From Elusimicrobia bacterium HGW-Elusimicrobia-3 (GTDB taxonomy: Bacteria > Elusimicrobiota > Elusimicrobia > Elusimicrobiales > UBA9959), in NCBI GenBank assembly GCA_002840355.1, contig PHAL01000021.1:1-64000 (forward strand): a stretch of DNA of 64,000 nucleotides. Direction: 5' to 3'. The stretch's first letter is position 1, and each line of letters begins with the position of its first letter. A program made the position numbers and the translations under genes. The notes under the pieces are model-generated. The model worked only from the letters and a program-made list of their open reading frames with translations, was not told the origin of the DNA and did no database searches. Shown one piece after another: positions 23,638 to 33,900 of the stretch.

Positions 23638-25578
23638 TTATCGACCCACGCTCGCTTTGAAGCCGGCCAGCCATTCGGTGGCGGCCGGGTCGCCGGAGAG
23701 GCTGGCGTACTTCTCGTAGGCGGCCACCGCCTCGTCCACGCGCTGCAGGCCGTAGTAGGCCGCGCCCAGGTACTGCCAGGTGGAAGCGTCGCCCGGGTTC
23801 AGCGAGGAGGCGTATTCCAGGTACTGCAGGCTCTCCTGCACCTGGCCCTGGTTGTACATATTGGCGCCCGCCTCGGCGTACTGTTTGGCCTGCTCGAGCT
23901 GCTCCGGAGTGGGTCCGGCCGCGGCCGGGGCGGAACCGGACAGGCTCTCGTATTTCTTGCGGCGCTCGTCGCCGGAGGACATCTCGTCGCCCTCTATCAT
24001 ATAGACTTCCTGCGAATTGCCGCCGCGCGAGGCGATCTTGCCCTCGGCTTCCAGCGCCTTGATGGCGTCCAGGATCTTCATCTGCGCCTCGTCCGACTGG
24101 GCCAGGCTGATATCGCCGGAGTACTCCATGATCTCCTTGACGGAGTTCACGGCGCCCTGCGACATGTTCGTGAAGAACTTGTTGACGATGGCAGGATCGG
24201 CCTTGGCCAGCGCCTTCGCCACGTCCTCGTTGTTAAGGTTGCGGATGATGGACTGCATGTCGCGGTCGGCGAAATTGACGATGTCCTCGAACATCAGCAC
24301 GATCTGGCGCACCTTGGCGTAGACGTCCGGCTTCTGCGTCTTGAGGTACTCTATGATGTTCTTGCGGGTGGCCGGGTCGGAGTCGTCGAGCATCTTTATC
24401 AGGCGCTCTATGCCGCCCATCACGAAATCCACGTTCTCCCGGATATCCTTGTCTATGGCCTCTATCTGCTCGCGGGTGGCCTGGCGCACGGTCAGGGCCT
24501 CCAGCGCCACGCGGCTCTGCATCTCCACCGGCAGCATCGACAGGGCCTGGCGGCTCAGGTCGGGCTTGAGGTAGCTCAGCACCACCGCGATGACCCACGG
24601 GTCCTCTTTGCGCAGCAGGAACAGGTAGATCAGGCGCTTGAGGTTCTCCTCGTTCAAATAGGTGAAAGGCTCGAATTTCTTCATAAGGTCGTCCTCATCC
24701 TCACTCTTCTCCTCCTCCTTCTGAAGGAAGTTCATATCTATGCTCTGGTGACCCTCGGTCTCCTGCTTGCCCTCTTCGTCCCCCCCGCCGCCGCCCTCTT
24801 CGCGCTTGTCCTCTATGTTCACCTCGGCGCCGGGCTTGGCCATCAGCGCCTTGATGTACTTGCGGAAGAAGCCCCAGAGCGGGCCGAACAGGAACAGCAG
24901 CAGCAGCAGGAACAGCAGCGCGTAAAGCAGGGGCAGGTAGACGGACGGCTTCTTGAGGTCGTCGAGCGGGTTGCCGGCCTTGAACTTGGTGGGCTTGAAC
25001 ACCACGGTAGGCGCGCCGGTCTTGCGGATCTTGTAGGGCACCAGGAAATCGTCTATGCGCTCGCGGGCCAGCGCGATGGAGGCCGGGGCGAGCTGTTCGT
25101 CATGGATGATGGTCAGCTGGAAGCGGGTGATCTCGGTCTCCAGGCCGTAGCGGATCTCCTGCACGCCCTTGGCCTGCTGGGCCTGCTGCCCCTGAGCCGC
25201 CTCGGGGCGCTTGTTCTCGCCGCTCAGCACGGAGCGGGGCTTGGGGATGCCGGGCAGGATGAAATCGGTGTCGGCGGCCTCGTCGCTGCCGCCCTTCTCC
25301 TTGTACTTCTGCATCACGCCCAGGCCTTCCTTGCTCTGCTCGGCCTTCTTGGAGATGACCTCAAGTTCCACGTCGGCGAAAACGAAAGACCGGTCGGCCC
25401 CGAGGATGGGGTCGAGGATCTCCTTCTTGACCTTGGTCTCCGCCTCGCGGCGCATGGAGTCCTGCTTCTGCATCAGCGAGGTCTCCATCATGGGATTGCT
25501 GAGAGCGGCGCTCTGGGCAGATACCCGGGGCGTCCAGAGGCTCATGACGAGCGCTAGGGCGGCGAAAAGCCTTTTCAT
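23638..25578 (-). CDS. FliF C-terminal domain / FliG fusion with C-terminal TPR (rotor protein)
   Basis: 646 residues. Residues 1-22 are a signal peptide. Residues 45-185 resemble the periplasmic C-terminal domain of FliF (ILDPILGADRSFVFADVELE ... EIRYGLETEITRFQLTII). One membrane helix follows at 213-233, then an acidic cytoplasmic linker. Residues 300-520 are FliG middle and C-terminal domains: EDPWVIAVVLSYLKPDLS replaces the classical EHPQTIAVVLSHL motif, followed by FEDIVNFADRDMQSIIRNL and FFTNMSQGAVNSVKEIM. Residues 555-640 form TPR-like helices. The topology equals FliF's last membrane pass joined to FliG, without the ring-building N-terminal half of FliF or the FliG N domain. By eye the charged FliG torque residues are largely replaced. 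Likely the rotor partner of the MotA/MotB encoded nearby. Confidence 0.85.
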   Translation of the reverse strand: MKRLFAALALVMSLWTPRVSAQSAALSNPMMETSLMQKQDSMRREAETKVKKEILDPILGADRSFVFADVELEVISKKAEQSKEGLGVMQKYKEKGGSDEAADTDFILPGIPKPRSVLSGENKRPEAAQGQQAQQAKGVQEIRYGLETEITRFQLTIIHDEQLAPASIALARERIDDFLVPYKIRKTGAPTVVFKPTKFKAGNPLDDLKKPSVYLPLLYALLFLLLLLFLFGPLWGFFRKYIKALMAKPGAEVNIEDKREEGGGGGDEEGKQETEGHQSIDMNFLQKEEEKSEDEDDLMKKFEPFTYLNEENLKRLIYLFLLRKEDPWVIAVVLSYLKPDLSRQALSMLPVEMQSRVALEALTVRQATREQIEAIDKDIRENVDFVMGGIERLIKMLDDSDPATRKNIIEYLKTQKPDVYAKVRQIVLMFEDIVNFADRDMQSIIRNLNNEDVAKALAKADPAIVNKFFTNMSQGAVNSVKEIMEYSGDISLAQSDEAQMKILDAIKALEAEGKIASRGGNSQEVYMIEGDEMSSGDERRKKYESLSGSAPAAAGPTPEQLEQAKQYAEAGANMYNQGQVQESLQYLEYASSLNPGDASTWQYLGAAYYGLQRVDEAVAAYEKYASLSGDPAATEWLAGFKASVGR

Positions 25579-25587
25579 ATCACAATT

Positions 25588-25593
25588 ATTCTA
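25588..25593 (-). promoter_or_regulatory. -10 box of the FliF-FliG fusion gene (near leaderless)
   Basis: TAGAAT on the minus strand with 9 nt before the ATG. No strong -35 was found. Confidence 0.4.
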
Positions 25594-26089
25594 TCTTTAT
25601 CGTATTACAGAATAGTTTCAAAAACATTCACTTATTAAAACCTATCCGTTTCCTATGGCCGAGCGCATTATACCCTTGGCGGCCTACCATATGGGCAGGA
25701 TCGCAAAATCGGCGTCGGCCACACCGTGGCCGGTCACGGATAAGCCGCATAGCGGCTTTCCGCGACCCCGGCTCGGCGATTTTCGCGGAAAAATCGCCTC
25801 CGCCCTTGCGGACCGGCATTGCCGGTCCTCACCTGCCGCCCACTGCGGTGTCGCTACGCTCCACGAATGAACGTTTTGCTAACCATGCCCGTCTGACTTC
25901 CATAATGCTAAGACATAGCAGCAGGCAGACGGCAGGCTGGGGAGGGTATGCCTTCGGAGGGGCCTCACGAATGCGAGGCTTGCGTAAGCGCCGAGCATGA
26001 GTGAAAGAGCGAGGCCACGGTGTGGCCGAGCGTACCCGGAGAAGGCGTACCCTCACCGGCCTGCCCTCCCCCGCCCGCCTGCGCCCGGG
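25594..26089. other. Gene-free 496 bp between PorV-like and FliF-FliG genes
   Basis: I see no supported reading frame. The interval holds several small palindromes (for example GCCGCATAGCGGC near 25743-25756 and GACCGGCATTGCCGGTC near 25810-25827), the second copy of the dispersed repeat (25935-26064), and an AT-rich stretch at 25594-25650 that may carry the FliF-FliG promoter. Confidence 0.6.
25935..26064. repeat. Dispersed ~130-bp intergenic repeat, copy 2
   Basis: Same orientation and almost the same sequence as 7028-7156. Terminal inverted repeats GGGTATGCCTTCGGAGGG and CCCGGAGAAGGCGTACCC are identical in both copies, while changes cluster in the internal hairpin loops. Confidence 0.7.
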
Positions 26090-27655
26090 TTATTTCACCT
26101 GGCGCAGGAAGTTCTTGACCATCGTGTTGTTGGGATTGATCTCCACGACCTTTTCCCAGATGACCTTGGCCTTCTCCTTCTGGTCCATCAGGTAGAAGGA
26201 GCTGCCCATGATCTCGAGGGCGGTCTCGTTGTTGGGCTCGAGGTCCAGGATGTCCTGGGCGCGCTTCATGGCCAGGTCGTACTTGCCGTCGTAGATGGCC
26301 TGGCGGGCGTCGTAGGTGCGCTGGTCGATATAGGTGAAGATCTCGGGGCCCTCGGGCTTGCGGGTGAGCTCGCTCACGCCGGCCTCGCGCTCCACCATGT
26401 TCAGCAGGGAGAGCAGGCGGTCGTTCTTCGGGTCCTTGTTGAAGGCGTGGCGCAGCACGTTGACCGAGGCGCGCAGGTCCTTGCCGTCCACGTAGGAGAT
26501 GATGCCGCGGCGGGTCAGCGTGGGGACCTCGTCGCCGCCGGTGGCGTCCGGCACGTAGTCGATGGCGCCCTGCAGGCGGGTGACCATGCGGCGGATCTCG
26601 GGGTTGCCCGGGTCGGCGTCCATCGCGGCGCGCAGCTTCTCCATGGCGCGGCTGAAGTAGCCGCTCTTGAAGTACTGCAGGGCCTGGCGGACCAGCTCAC
26701 GCACCTCGCGGTCGTGCTTGGCCTTGTTGCTCTGGCCCATGCGCAGCGTCACGGAGAAGCGGGTGGTGGAACCCAGCGCGTGCACGCCCTGGGCCACGTC
26801 GAAACCGAGGTTCTTGTACTTGATGCCGAGGCCGAAGTCGGCCTCCTGGATCTCGGGGGCGCCCTGCACGCCGAAGCGCAGCGCGGCCCAGTACATCAGC
26901 CAGTACTCGCCGCCGAAGCGCCAGTTCATCGAGGACCCCTGGGGCTTGTTCAGGTCGAAGCCGAACAGCAGGCTGCCCTTGAACAGGCTCAGGGCCTGGC
27001 CGAACTTCAGGGTCAGGGGCAGCTTGTCCTCGGTGTCGCCCGAGGCCATGGAGAAAACGTTCTGGATGCCGACCGCGGCGCGGTAGGTCTTGGAGAACTT
27101 GTTGAGCATCGCTATGTCGATGGCGTTAAAGGAGTCCACGGAGGTGTCCAGCGAGCGGCTGATATTCTTGGCCATGATGCCGAAAGCCAGCTTGTCCGAA
27201 ACATCGCGGCCCCAGGAGAAAGCCAGCGCGCGCTCGGTGCTGTCGAAAGTGCCGAGCGTCTTGATGTCGATGATCTCGTCGCCGGCGGGGTTGGCGGTGA
27301 TGGAGATCTTCTCGAAGCCGGTGGACTGCAGCTGGGTCATGCTGACGGCCCAGGTGCCCTTGGTGCTGGTGGGGTGCGCGTAGGTGAAGAAGTTGAGCGT
27401 GGTCTGCTCGAAGAGCGTGGCCTGCATGGCGGTGAATTCTTTGCGCTCGAGCAGGGTGAGGGCCGCGGGGTTCCAGTAGGAGGCGGAGGCGTCGTCGGCC
27501 ACCGCGAAGAAGGCGCCGCCCATGCCCAGGCCGCGCGCGCCGGCGCCGTAGCTCATGAAAGCGCCGGGCTGGCCGCCGCCCTGGGCCAGGGCAGTCGCCG
27601 CCGAAAAGACAATAAAAAACCCCATGGCGAGGCTGAAGCGCATAACACGCTTCAT
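26090..27655 (-). CDS. PorV/PorQ-like outer-membrane barrel fused to TPR domain
   Basis: About 521 residues from the ATG at 27653-27655, chosen because it gives a clean signal peptide (MKRVMRFSLAMGFFIVFSAA...); an ATG at 27706 is possible. The mature N-terminus shows SYGAGARGLGMGGAFFAVAD followed by ASASYWNPAAL, the signature of PorV/PorQ (UPF0164) barrels. The barrel spans roughly residues 25-325 and is followed by TPR-like repeats (about 335-521, e.g. AMKRAQDILDLEPNNETALEIMG). PorV in Bacteroidetes shuttles C-terminal-domain proteins to the cell surface in type IX secretion. Here the gene lies next to a giant protein ending in a FlgD/CTD-like domain. It has its own promoter and a c-di-GMP riboswitch. 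Confidence 0.82.
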   Translation of the reverse strand: MKRVMRFSLAMGFFIVFSAATALAQGGGQPGAFMSYGAGARGLGMGGAFFAVADDASASYWNPAALTLLERKEFTAMQATLFEQTTLNFFTYAHPTSTKGTWAVSMTQLQSTGFEKISITANPAGDEIIDIKTLGTFDSTERALAFSWGRDVSDKLAFGIMAKNISRSLDTSVDSFNAIDIAMLNKFSKTYRAAVGIQNVFSMASGDTEDKLPLTLKFGQALSLFKGSLLFGFDLNKPQGSSMNWRFGGEYWLMYWAALRFGVQGAPEIQEADFGLGIKYKNLGFDVAQGVHALGSTTRFSVTLRMGQSNKAKHDREVRELVRQALQYFKSGYFSRAMEKLRAAMDADPGNPEIRRMVTRLQGAIDYVPDATGGDEVPTLTRRGIISYVDGKDLRASVNVLRHAFNKDPKNDRLLSLLNMVEREAGVSELTRKPEGPEIFTYIDQRTYDARQAIYDGKYDLAMKRAQDILDLEPNNETALEIMGSSFYLMDQKEKAKVIWEKVVEINPNNTMVKNFLRQVK

Positions 27656-27710
27656 TTCAGCCCATATAGCCAAGGGGGCAAAGGCAATACAAAGATTGCG
27701 TTTCATTGTT

Positions 27711-27786
27711 TTCGGCAGCCTGACCCCCGCTCACTTAGCGGGTCTTAGCTTTGCGCCGCCGGTTTTCACCGGCTTTGCTATTATCG
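27711..27786 (-). ncRNA. Cyclic-di-GMP-I (GEMM-I) riboswitch
   Basis: On the minus strand the leader contains AATAGCAAAGCCGGT, a GAAA tetraloop closed by GCCGGT/ACCGGC, then GGCGCAAAGCTAAGACC, a second hairpin CCCGCTAAGTGAGCGGG, and GTCAGGCTGCCGAAAA. This is the order of conserved GEMM elements: GCAAA, GNRA-capped stem, CGCAAAGC, variable stem, and AGG-TGCC closing P1. The base before the first CAAA is G, as in c-di-GMP rather than cAMP-GMP sensors. It lies between the promoter and the PorV-like start codon. No obvious intrinsic terminator follows, so control is probably at translation (inference). Confidence 0.85.
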
Positions 27787-27831
27787 TACCAGTACTGCAT
27801 TACAAACTCGTTACAGATTTACGGCATTAAT

Positions 27832-27859
27832 ATTATAGCAGATTAAACGGCTTTGTCAA
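27832..27859 (-). promoter_or_regulatory. Near-consensus sigma70 promoter of the PorV-like gene
   Basis: Exact TTGACA (27854-27859), 16-bp spacer and exact TATAAT (27832-27837) on the minus strand. Start near 27825, giving a leader of about 170 nt that contains the riboswitch. Confidence 0.85.
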
Positions 27860-27864
27860 GGGGC

Positions 27865-27886
27865 GGGTATTGACATGTCAATACCC
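27865..27886. promoter_or_regulatory. Perfect 22-bp palindrome upstream of the PorV promoter
   Basis: Two halves of GGGTATTGACA and its exact complement meet with no spacer. The site ends 5 bp upstream of the -35 box. A perfect palindrome at this position is typical of an operator for a dimeric regulator, although it could also form a hairpin at the end of the giant-gene transcript. Confidence 0.6.
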
Positions 27887-27940
27887 ATAGTATACCACCT
27901 GGCCGGCCCCTTGTCCAGCCCCCCTTTATACTAATAACCC

Positions 27941-30900
27941 TTAATGTATAACGCCTATCTTGCGCAGTATGACCTTGCTGCCCTTGGGGCTCGAGGCCTT
28001 TACGCGCACTATATAGCCGCCCTTGGAAACCGTGCCGCCCAGGCCGTTCTTGCCGTCCCAGAGCACGTGGTTGGGGCCCAGCTTGCCGCCGTCCGAGCCG
28101 CTGGTGAAGCGGAACTCCTTGACCACGTAGCCCAGCAGGTCGTAGATCGTCATCGTCACTTCGGCGTTGTCGTTAAGGGTGTAGGTAATGTCCACCCTGC
28201 CCTCCACGCCGCCCTTGCGCAGGTCCACGGGGTTCGGGAAACTGGAGACCTTGCTGATCAGTTCCTCGCCTATCGTGGTGCCGGCCGGGGTGGAGATCGG
28301 GGACCACTCCGAGTGTATGCCGGCGAAGTTCCAGCTGCGCACCCGGTAGGTGTAATAAGTGCCGGTCTTGCGCGGCGTTTCGCCGGGCACGGAGACGTCG
28401 CCCACGGAGTAGATATTGTTGATGGCGCCGCCGGTCTTGAAGCCGGGGATGGCCGCTATGGTCTTCCAGACGGGGCTGGTGCCCACGCGCTCCTGCACCT
28501 CGTAGGACATGATATTGGACTCGGGGTCGGACGCGGCGTCCCACTTGAGGGTATAGACCTGGCCCGAGGCCACGCCCTTGGCCACCTGGGGCTCGGGGGC
28601 GCCGGGGACGGTCGGGTAGCTGGTGTCGATGCGGTAGATCAGCACCGGCACGCCGTTCTCGCTGGGCACATAGCGGCCGTCGGCCATCTTGCCGCGCACC
28701 GAGACGATGTAGCCGCGGTCGGAAACAGACTCGCCCCAGGCCGTATGCGGGCCCTTGAACGAGCCCTGCACGCCGCGCTGCTGCACGGCGAAGGTGACGC
28801 CGTCGAGCTTCCTGACCAGCATGATCTCGTTGCCGACATAGATGATGCCCTCGGTAGCGAAGCCCTCGGTGGACTGCACCGTGAAGGAGGAGGTGTTTAC
28901 CTCTATGCGGCTGGTCAGCTTGGTAAGGTGGCCGGGGGATAGCGCCACGTTGGTCACGCTGCCGCCCAGCGAGGCGCCTACCGACTGCCAGGAGTTCTTG
29001 ATGCCGATAGGGTCCTCGAAGTTGCCGCCCAGCGAAACCTCGTAGGAGTCCACGGCTCCGGAAGCGGGGTTCCACAGGGCCGGCAGCTCGGTGGTCTTGG
29101 CGGACCAGGCCGAGGGCACGGCGCCCAGGTCGGAGACGGCCAGCAGCAGGTTGGCGTTCTTCACGAAGTCGCCGATGAAGTAGAGCGGCTTGCCGGTGCC
29201 GTCGTCCACGATCTTGTCGGGCACGTAGTCCAGGTTGGACTCGAAGTCCAGCAGGCCGTCGCCGTTGATATCGAAGGAAGGCAGGCCGGAGTTGTTGAGC
29301 GTGACGTTCAGGCACTTGCCGGAGCCGTAGAAGTCGTAGTTGTCCGGCAGGCCGTCGCCGTTGACGTCTATCAGCGGCTCGTCAGCGCGGCAGCCGGAGG
29401 CGGTGTAATTATAGATCCAGTAGCTCGGGTCGGCCACCGGCAGGTTGCCGGCGCCCAGCAGCACGTTGCCGCTGGAGTCGGTCACCGCGTAGGCGGGGTA
29501 GCCGTTGGACGCCAGCATGATGTTCTTATACACAGGCGTCAGCGGGATAATGGCCGGCGCTATCAGCACCTGGTTGGAGGCGATCGGATAGACGTCCGAG
29601 AAGTTCTGGCCTGCGGCCAGCGGCAGGCCGCCGAGGCCGCGCAGGTTCGAGAAGGCGGCCAGCGACACGCTGGCCAGGTGGCCCAGAGTGTCCGCGCCGG
29701 ACAGGTCCGTGGAGGAGCTGACGTCGCAGGTGAGGTGCAGGATCATGCTCGAGGTGGAGACGATCAGGTAGGGCAGGTTGCCGTCCATGATGGGCACCGA
29801 GATCACGCTCTCGAAGGAATTGGCGGCGGAATGCACGGCCGAGCCCAGGCGGTAATCCGTGATCGGGCTGAAAGCGCCGTCGCCGTCGTCCTTCCAGAGC
29901 GATACGCTGGTCAGGTCGCCGTCGCCCAGGCCCACCGTGGCGCTGCTGATAGTGCCGCCCTGGGTGAAATTGACCTGGCCTATGGCCACGAAGTCCGAGA
30001 GCGTGGCCAGGTCCAGCGTGACCAGCGGTACGTTCTTGGTATCCTTCTGGGCCGACCTGGGCGAGATGTTGGTGCCGCTGACGGCCAGGGTGATGGCGCG
30101 TATCGGCACCAGGCTGGACGCGACCGGGTACTCGCCGGTATAGGTGCCCTGCGGCAGCGCCTTGTCGATGTTCATGTAGACCTGCGCCGAGATGTCGTGC
30201 GGCACGTTGACCGTGAGCCAAGAGCGGTCGCGGATCATCAGGCCCACCTTGTTGGCCTTGACGGCCATTTCGCCGATGTCGTAGACGGCGAAGAAGGTCT
30301 GGGCCAGCGGGCTCAGCGTCTGGGTCTGCGCCAGGCTGACCGTGATCTGCGTGTTCAGAGCGTTGTCCTGGTCGAACAGGTCCACCTTGCGCACCTTGGC
30401 CCCGGCGGGGTGGTTGATCAGCGGGGTGATAAAGTCGCCCAGCCGCTCGCCCCTGTAAGTGACGGTGAGGTACGGCTTGCCGGAGGCGGAGATGCCGCTG
30501 CCGCTGTAGGTCATCAGCTCGGCGTCGCTGACGTACAGCCGGCCGGAGACCGGGAAGCCGGCGGTGGAGTCCAGCACCAGCGCGAACGGCACCGTGACCG
30601 TGGACGAGAGCGGAACGGCCAGCTTGGTCCCGGCCTCCGAGATATTGATGTCGTTGACGTCCAGCACGTCGTTCTGGTTGGAGTCCTGGTAGATGGACAC
30701 GAACTTCACGTCGGTATTCTTGCCGAACGGCGCGTTCGGGTCGTTGGAGGCGCCGGTGCGCTGCACCTTGACCGCGCTCCAGCGGGCGTTGCCGGCTTCT
30801 GTGGTCAGGTTGAAGCGCAGCATCGGCACGCCGACCTGGGCCTGGCCCACGCCGCCGGACTGCAGCAGCGCGGCGGCCATGTCGTTGGCGCCCAGCATGA

Positions 30901-33900
30901 CGTTGGAAGGGATCTCCTCTATCTTTACCGGCATCGTGTTCACCGGCCAGGTGGTCATCGTGACCGTGTTGGGAATGCCGATCGTCAGGTCGGCGATGCC
31001 GCCCAGGTTCAGGGCCGTGGTGGAGCCCACGATGGCGAACTGCGAGAGATCGTAGCTGACGAAGGCGCAGGACGGCGACGTCGTGATGACGATCGGCGTC
31101 TTGAGCACCACGTTGATCGTGCTGGAGGAATAGGCCTCGTTGCCGTAGCTCATCAGGTTGGGGTACAGGCCGGCCGTGGTGGAAGCCGTATCCACGGCGT
31201 CCAGGATGCAGTTGTCGTTGGAATCTTTCCAGATCTTTATTAGATCGATGTCCGAGTCCGCGGCGGTGCCGAGGCGGCGCAGCTTGACGGCCTGCAGCAG
31301 GGCCGAGGTTTTGTCCACCTTCATGTGCATAGCCAGCAGGCCGACATTTTTGTCGTTCTGCACGGCCGCCACGGGCGAGATGTCCTCGGGCTCCAGCGTG
31401 ACGTTGTTGAGCGTGGGCATCACTACCGTCATGGCGCTGGCGGCGGGGCCGAGGAAATCGGCGACGTGGCCGGAATTATCGGGTCCGAAGAGGAAGTTGC
31501 TTTCGAACGGCACCTCGACGCCCAGCACGTCGTTCTGCGGCGTCAGCTGCTCGTGCGAGAACCGGGAAGCGCGGTCCACGTCCATCGTGACGAAGATGAT
31601 GGTCGGGGTGGCGCTGACCACGACATAGTCCTGGTTGGTCAGCGCCGGGTCGGCCACGTAAACGGTGGCTTTGCCCACGGGGTCGTTGACGCCGAAGCGG
31701 GCGCTGCCCACCAGCACGTCCGAGGTGTTCATGCCGGTCACCGGGTCGCGGTCGAAGATGCCGTTGCCGTTGTCCTTCCAGACCTTGACCATGCTGATGT
31801 CGGAGTCGTAGCCGTTGAGGCCCGAAGGCTGCATGCGCGAGAGCCGGAAGCCGCGCCAGCGCACGCCGTAGCCGGCGGTCAGCAGCGTCATCTTCATGAA
31901 GGGGTAGTTGTCCCAGCCCTGGCGCACCATGCCGCCCAGCGCCGCGCCGGAGGAGTGGTTCACCACCGGCGTGTTAAAGACGCCGCGGGTGACCATCGTC
32001 AGCGCGCCGGCCGCGGTGCCCGCGTACTGTACCACCTCGTTATCAACCATCGCGTACCCTGACGACGGGATGCCGGCGGTGGAGGTCACCAGCCAGGCGG
32101 CGTCCATCGGGCCGGGGCTCACCACGTCCTGCGTCAGGCGCAGGTTCGGGAAGGACCGGCCGCCCTCGTAGGCGAAGACCGGCTCCGTGTTCACCGTGAC
32201 GGTGCTGGGCGAGGAGATGATCTCGCGCACCCTGGAGACATAGGTCAGATTGGAATCGTCCGCGAAGAACTTATTGGGCAGCGACAGCGCGTTCTTGGAC
32301 GTGTCGTCGAAGCTCGGGCTGCCCTGCGGGAAGGACTCGGGCTTGAGATAAGCGCCCAGGTAGCGCGGGTTGCCCAGCGCGTCATTGGGCATGGCCGAGT
32401 CCCTGATGTCGTAGGTCAGGAAGTAACGCATGGAGGTGTTGTCCAGCGCGGCCTTTCCGGAGGTCACGATGCGCTGCTCCTGGGAGAGAGAAACCCTGGC
32501 CACCAGCGGGCCGTAGATGGTATTGCCGAACGTGCCCGAGCCGACCTCCTCGTCGATGCCGCCCAGGAAGCCGTTGTTGTCCTTGTCGTACCAGATCTTC
32601 ACGGCGGACACGTCGGGCACGGCCGTGCCGTCCCTGATGGCCGTGCCGGTGGCGTAGACCAGCATCCAGCGCCACATAGCGTCGGCCACGTCCGTCTTCA
32701 TGGTGAAGTCCAGTATAGGCTGGTTGACCGCCTGCTGCTGCAGGTTCTCGCCGGTGAACGTGTCGGAAGCGGTCACGATGACCGAGTCGGCGAACTCGCT
32801 CACGCGGCCCACCAGCGACAGCGTCTTGCCGGGAGCGGTCACGCCCACGTTGGCCTGGCTCATCTGCTTGGGCGCCTCGATGTAGAAGTAATCCGTGGTA
32901 CGGATCGCCATGCCCAGGTACGAGAAGTTGGACACGTTGGCCAGGGGGTCGATGTCGTAGGTGATGAAGTAGTCGCGGGGATCGGAGAAGATCACCTGGC
33001 CGTCGAGGCTGGTGCCGTCGCCTATCAGCGGCAGCACGGCCTGGCCAGAGATCACGGTGCCGCTGGACCACTCCGCCTGGGTCGTGCCCTCCGCGCCGCG
33101 CGTCAGGCTGCCGAAGGAGTTGGTCAGCACGTCCACGGAGCCGTAGTACACGACCTCTTTGAGCGCGGGGTTGGGCTGGGCGTCGTTGACGATCAGGCGG
33201 CCGGGCGCCATCGGGAACGGGCTGTCCGACGGGAAGAACTTCTGGATGTCGGTCACGCGGATGACCGTGTCTGTGGAGACCAGCGGCGTCTTGAGCGTGT
33301 CGTAGGGGAAGTTGCGGGTGTTGGCGCCCAGCAGCACCACCTCGGTGTCTTTTATGGTCGTGGTGGTCTGCAGCAGGCCGTCTCCGGTGGAATCGTGCCA
33401 CAGGCTGATGCGCTTGACGTCGGTAACCATGTTCCAGGCGTCAGTGCCGCCGTTCTCGGAGGCGGTCACCCAGCGGTCCAGCTTGAGGCCGCGCCAGACC
33501 GCGGAACCGATAGTGTCGGTCACCTTCATCGTCAGGCGGGCGACCGGCTTGTTCTGGTCGTTCTGCGTGACGAAAGAGGGCTTGCTGAAGTCGTTCGGGG
33601 CGGACTTGTTGACGTCGAGCAGGTAGACCAGGTCGGCGGTGGCGTAGAGCGGCACGGTGGAGGAGGCCACCGGGGTAAAGGCCCCGACGACGCCGTCGAT
33701 CAGGCTGACGCCGGAGTTTTCCAGGCGCGCGCCGTGCGTCATGTTCGGGACGGCGTCCGGCTGGAACTCGTAGACCACGTAATAAGTGCGGGTACTTATG
33801 GATATGGCGCCGTCCACGCCGGGGTTATACAGCGGGAGCACGTAGGTGCCGGGGTCGGCCGGGTTGAACGTGGGCGGATTGGCCGGGTCCGTGACCTCTT

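Noticed and set aside
27711-27786. cAMP-GMP variant of the GEMM riboswitch
   Set aside because: The base directly before CAAA is G, the c-di-GMP type; the cAMP-GMP class has A at that place.
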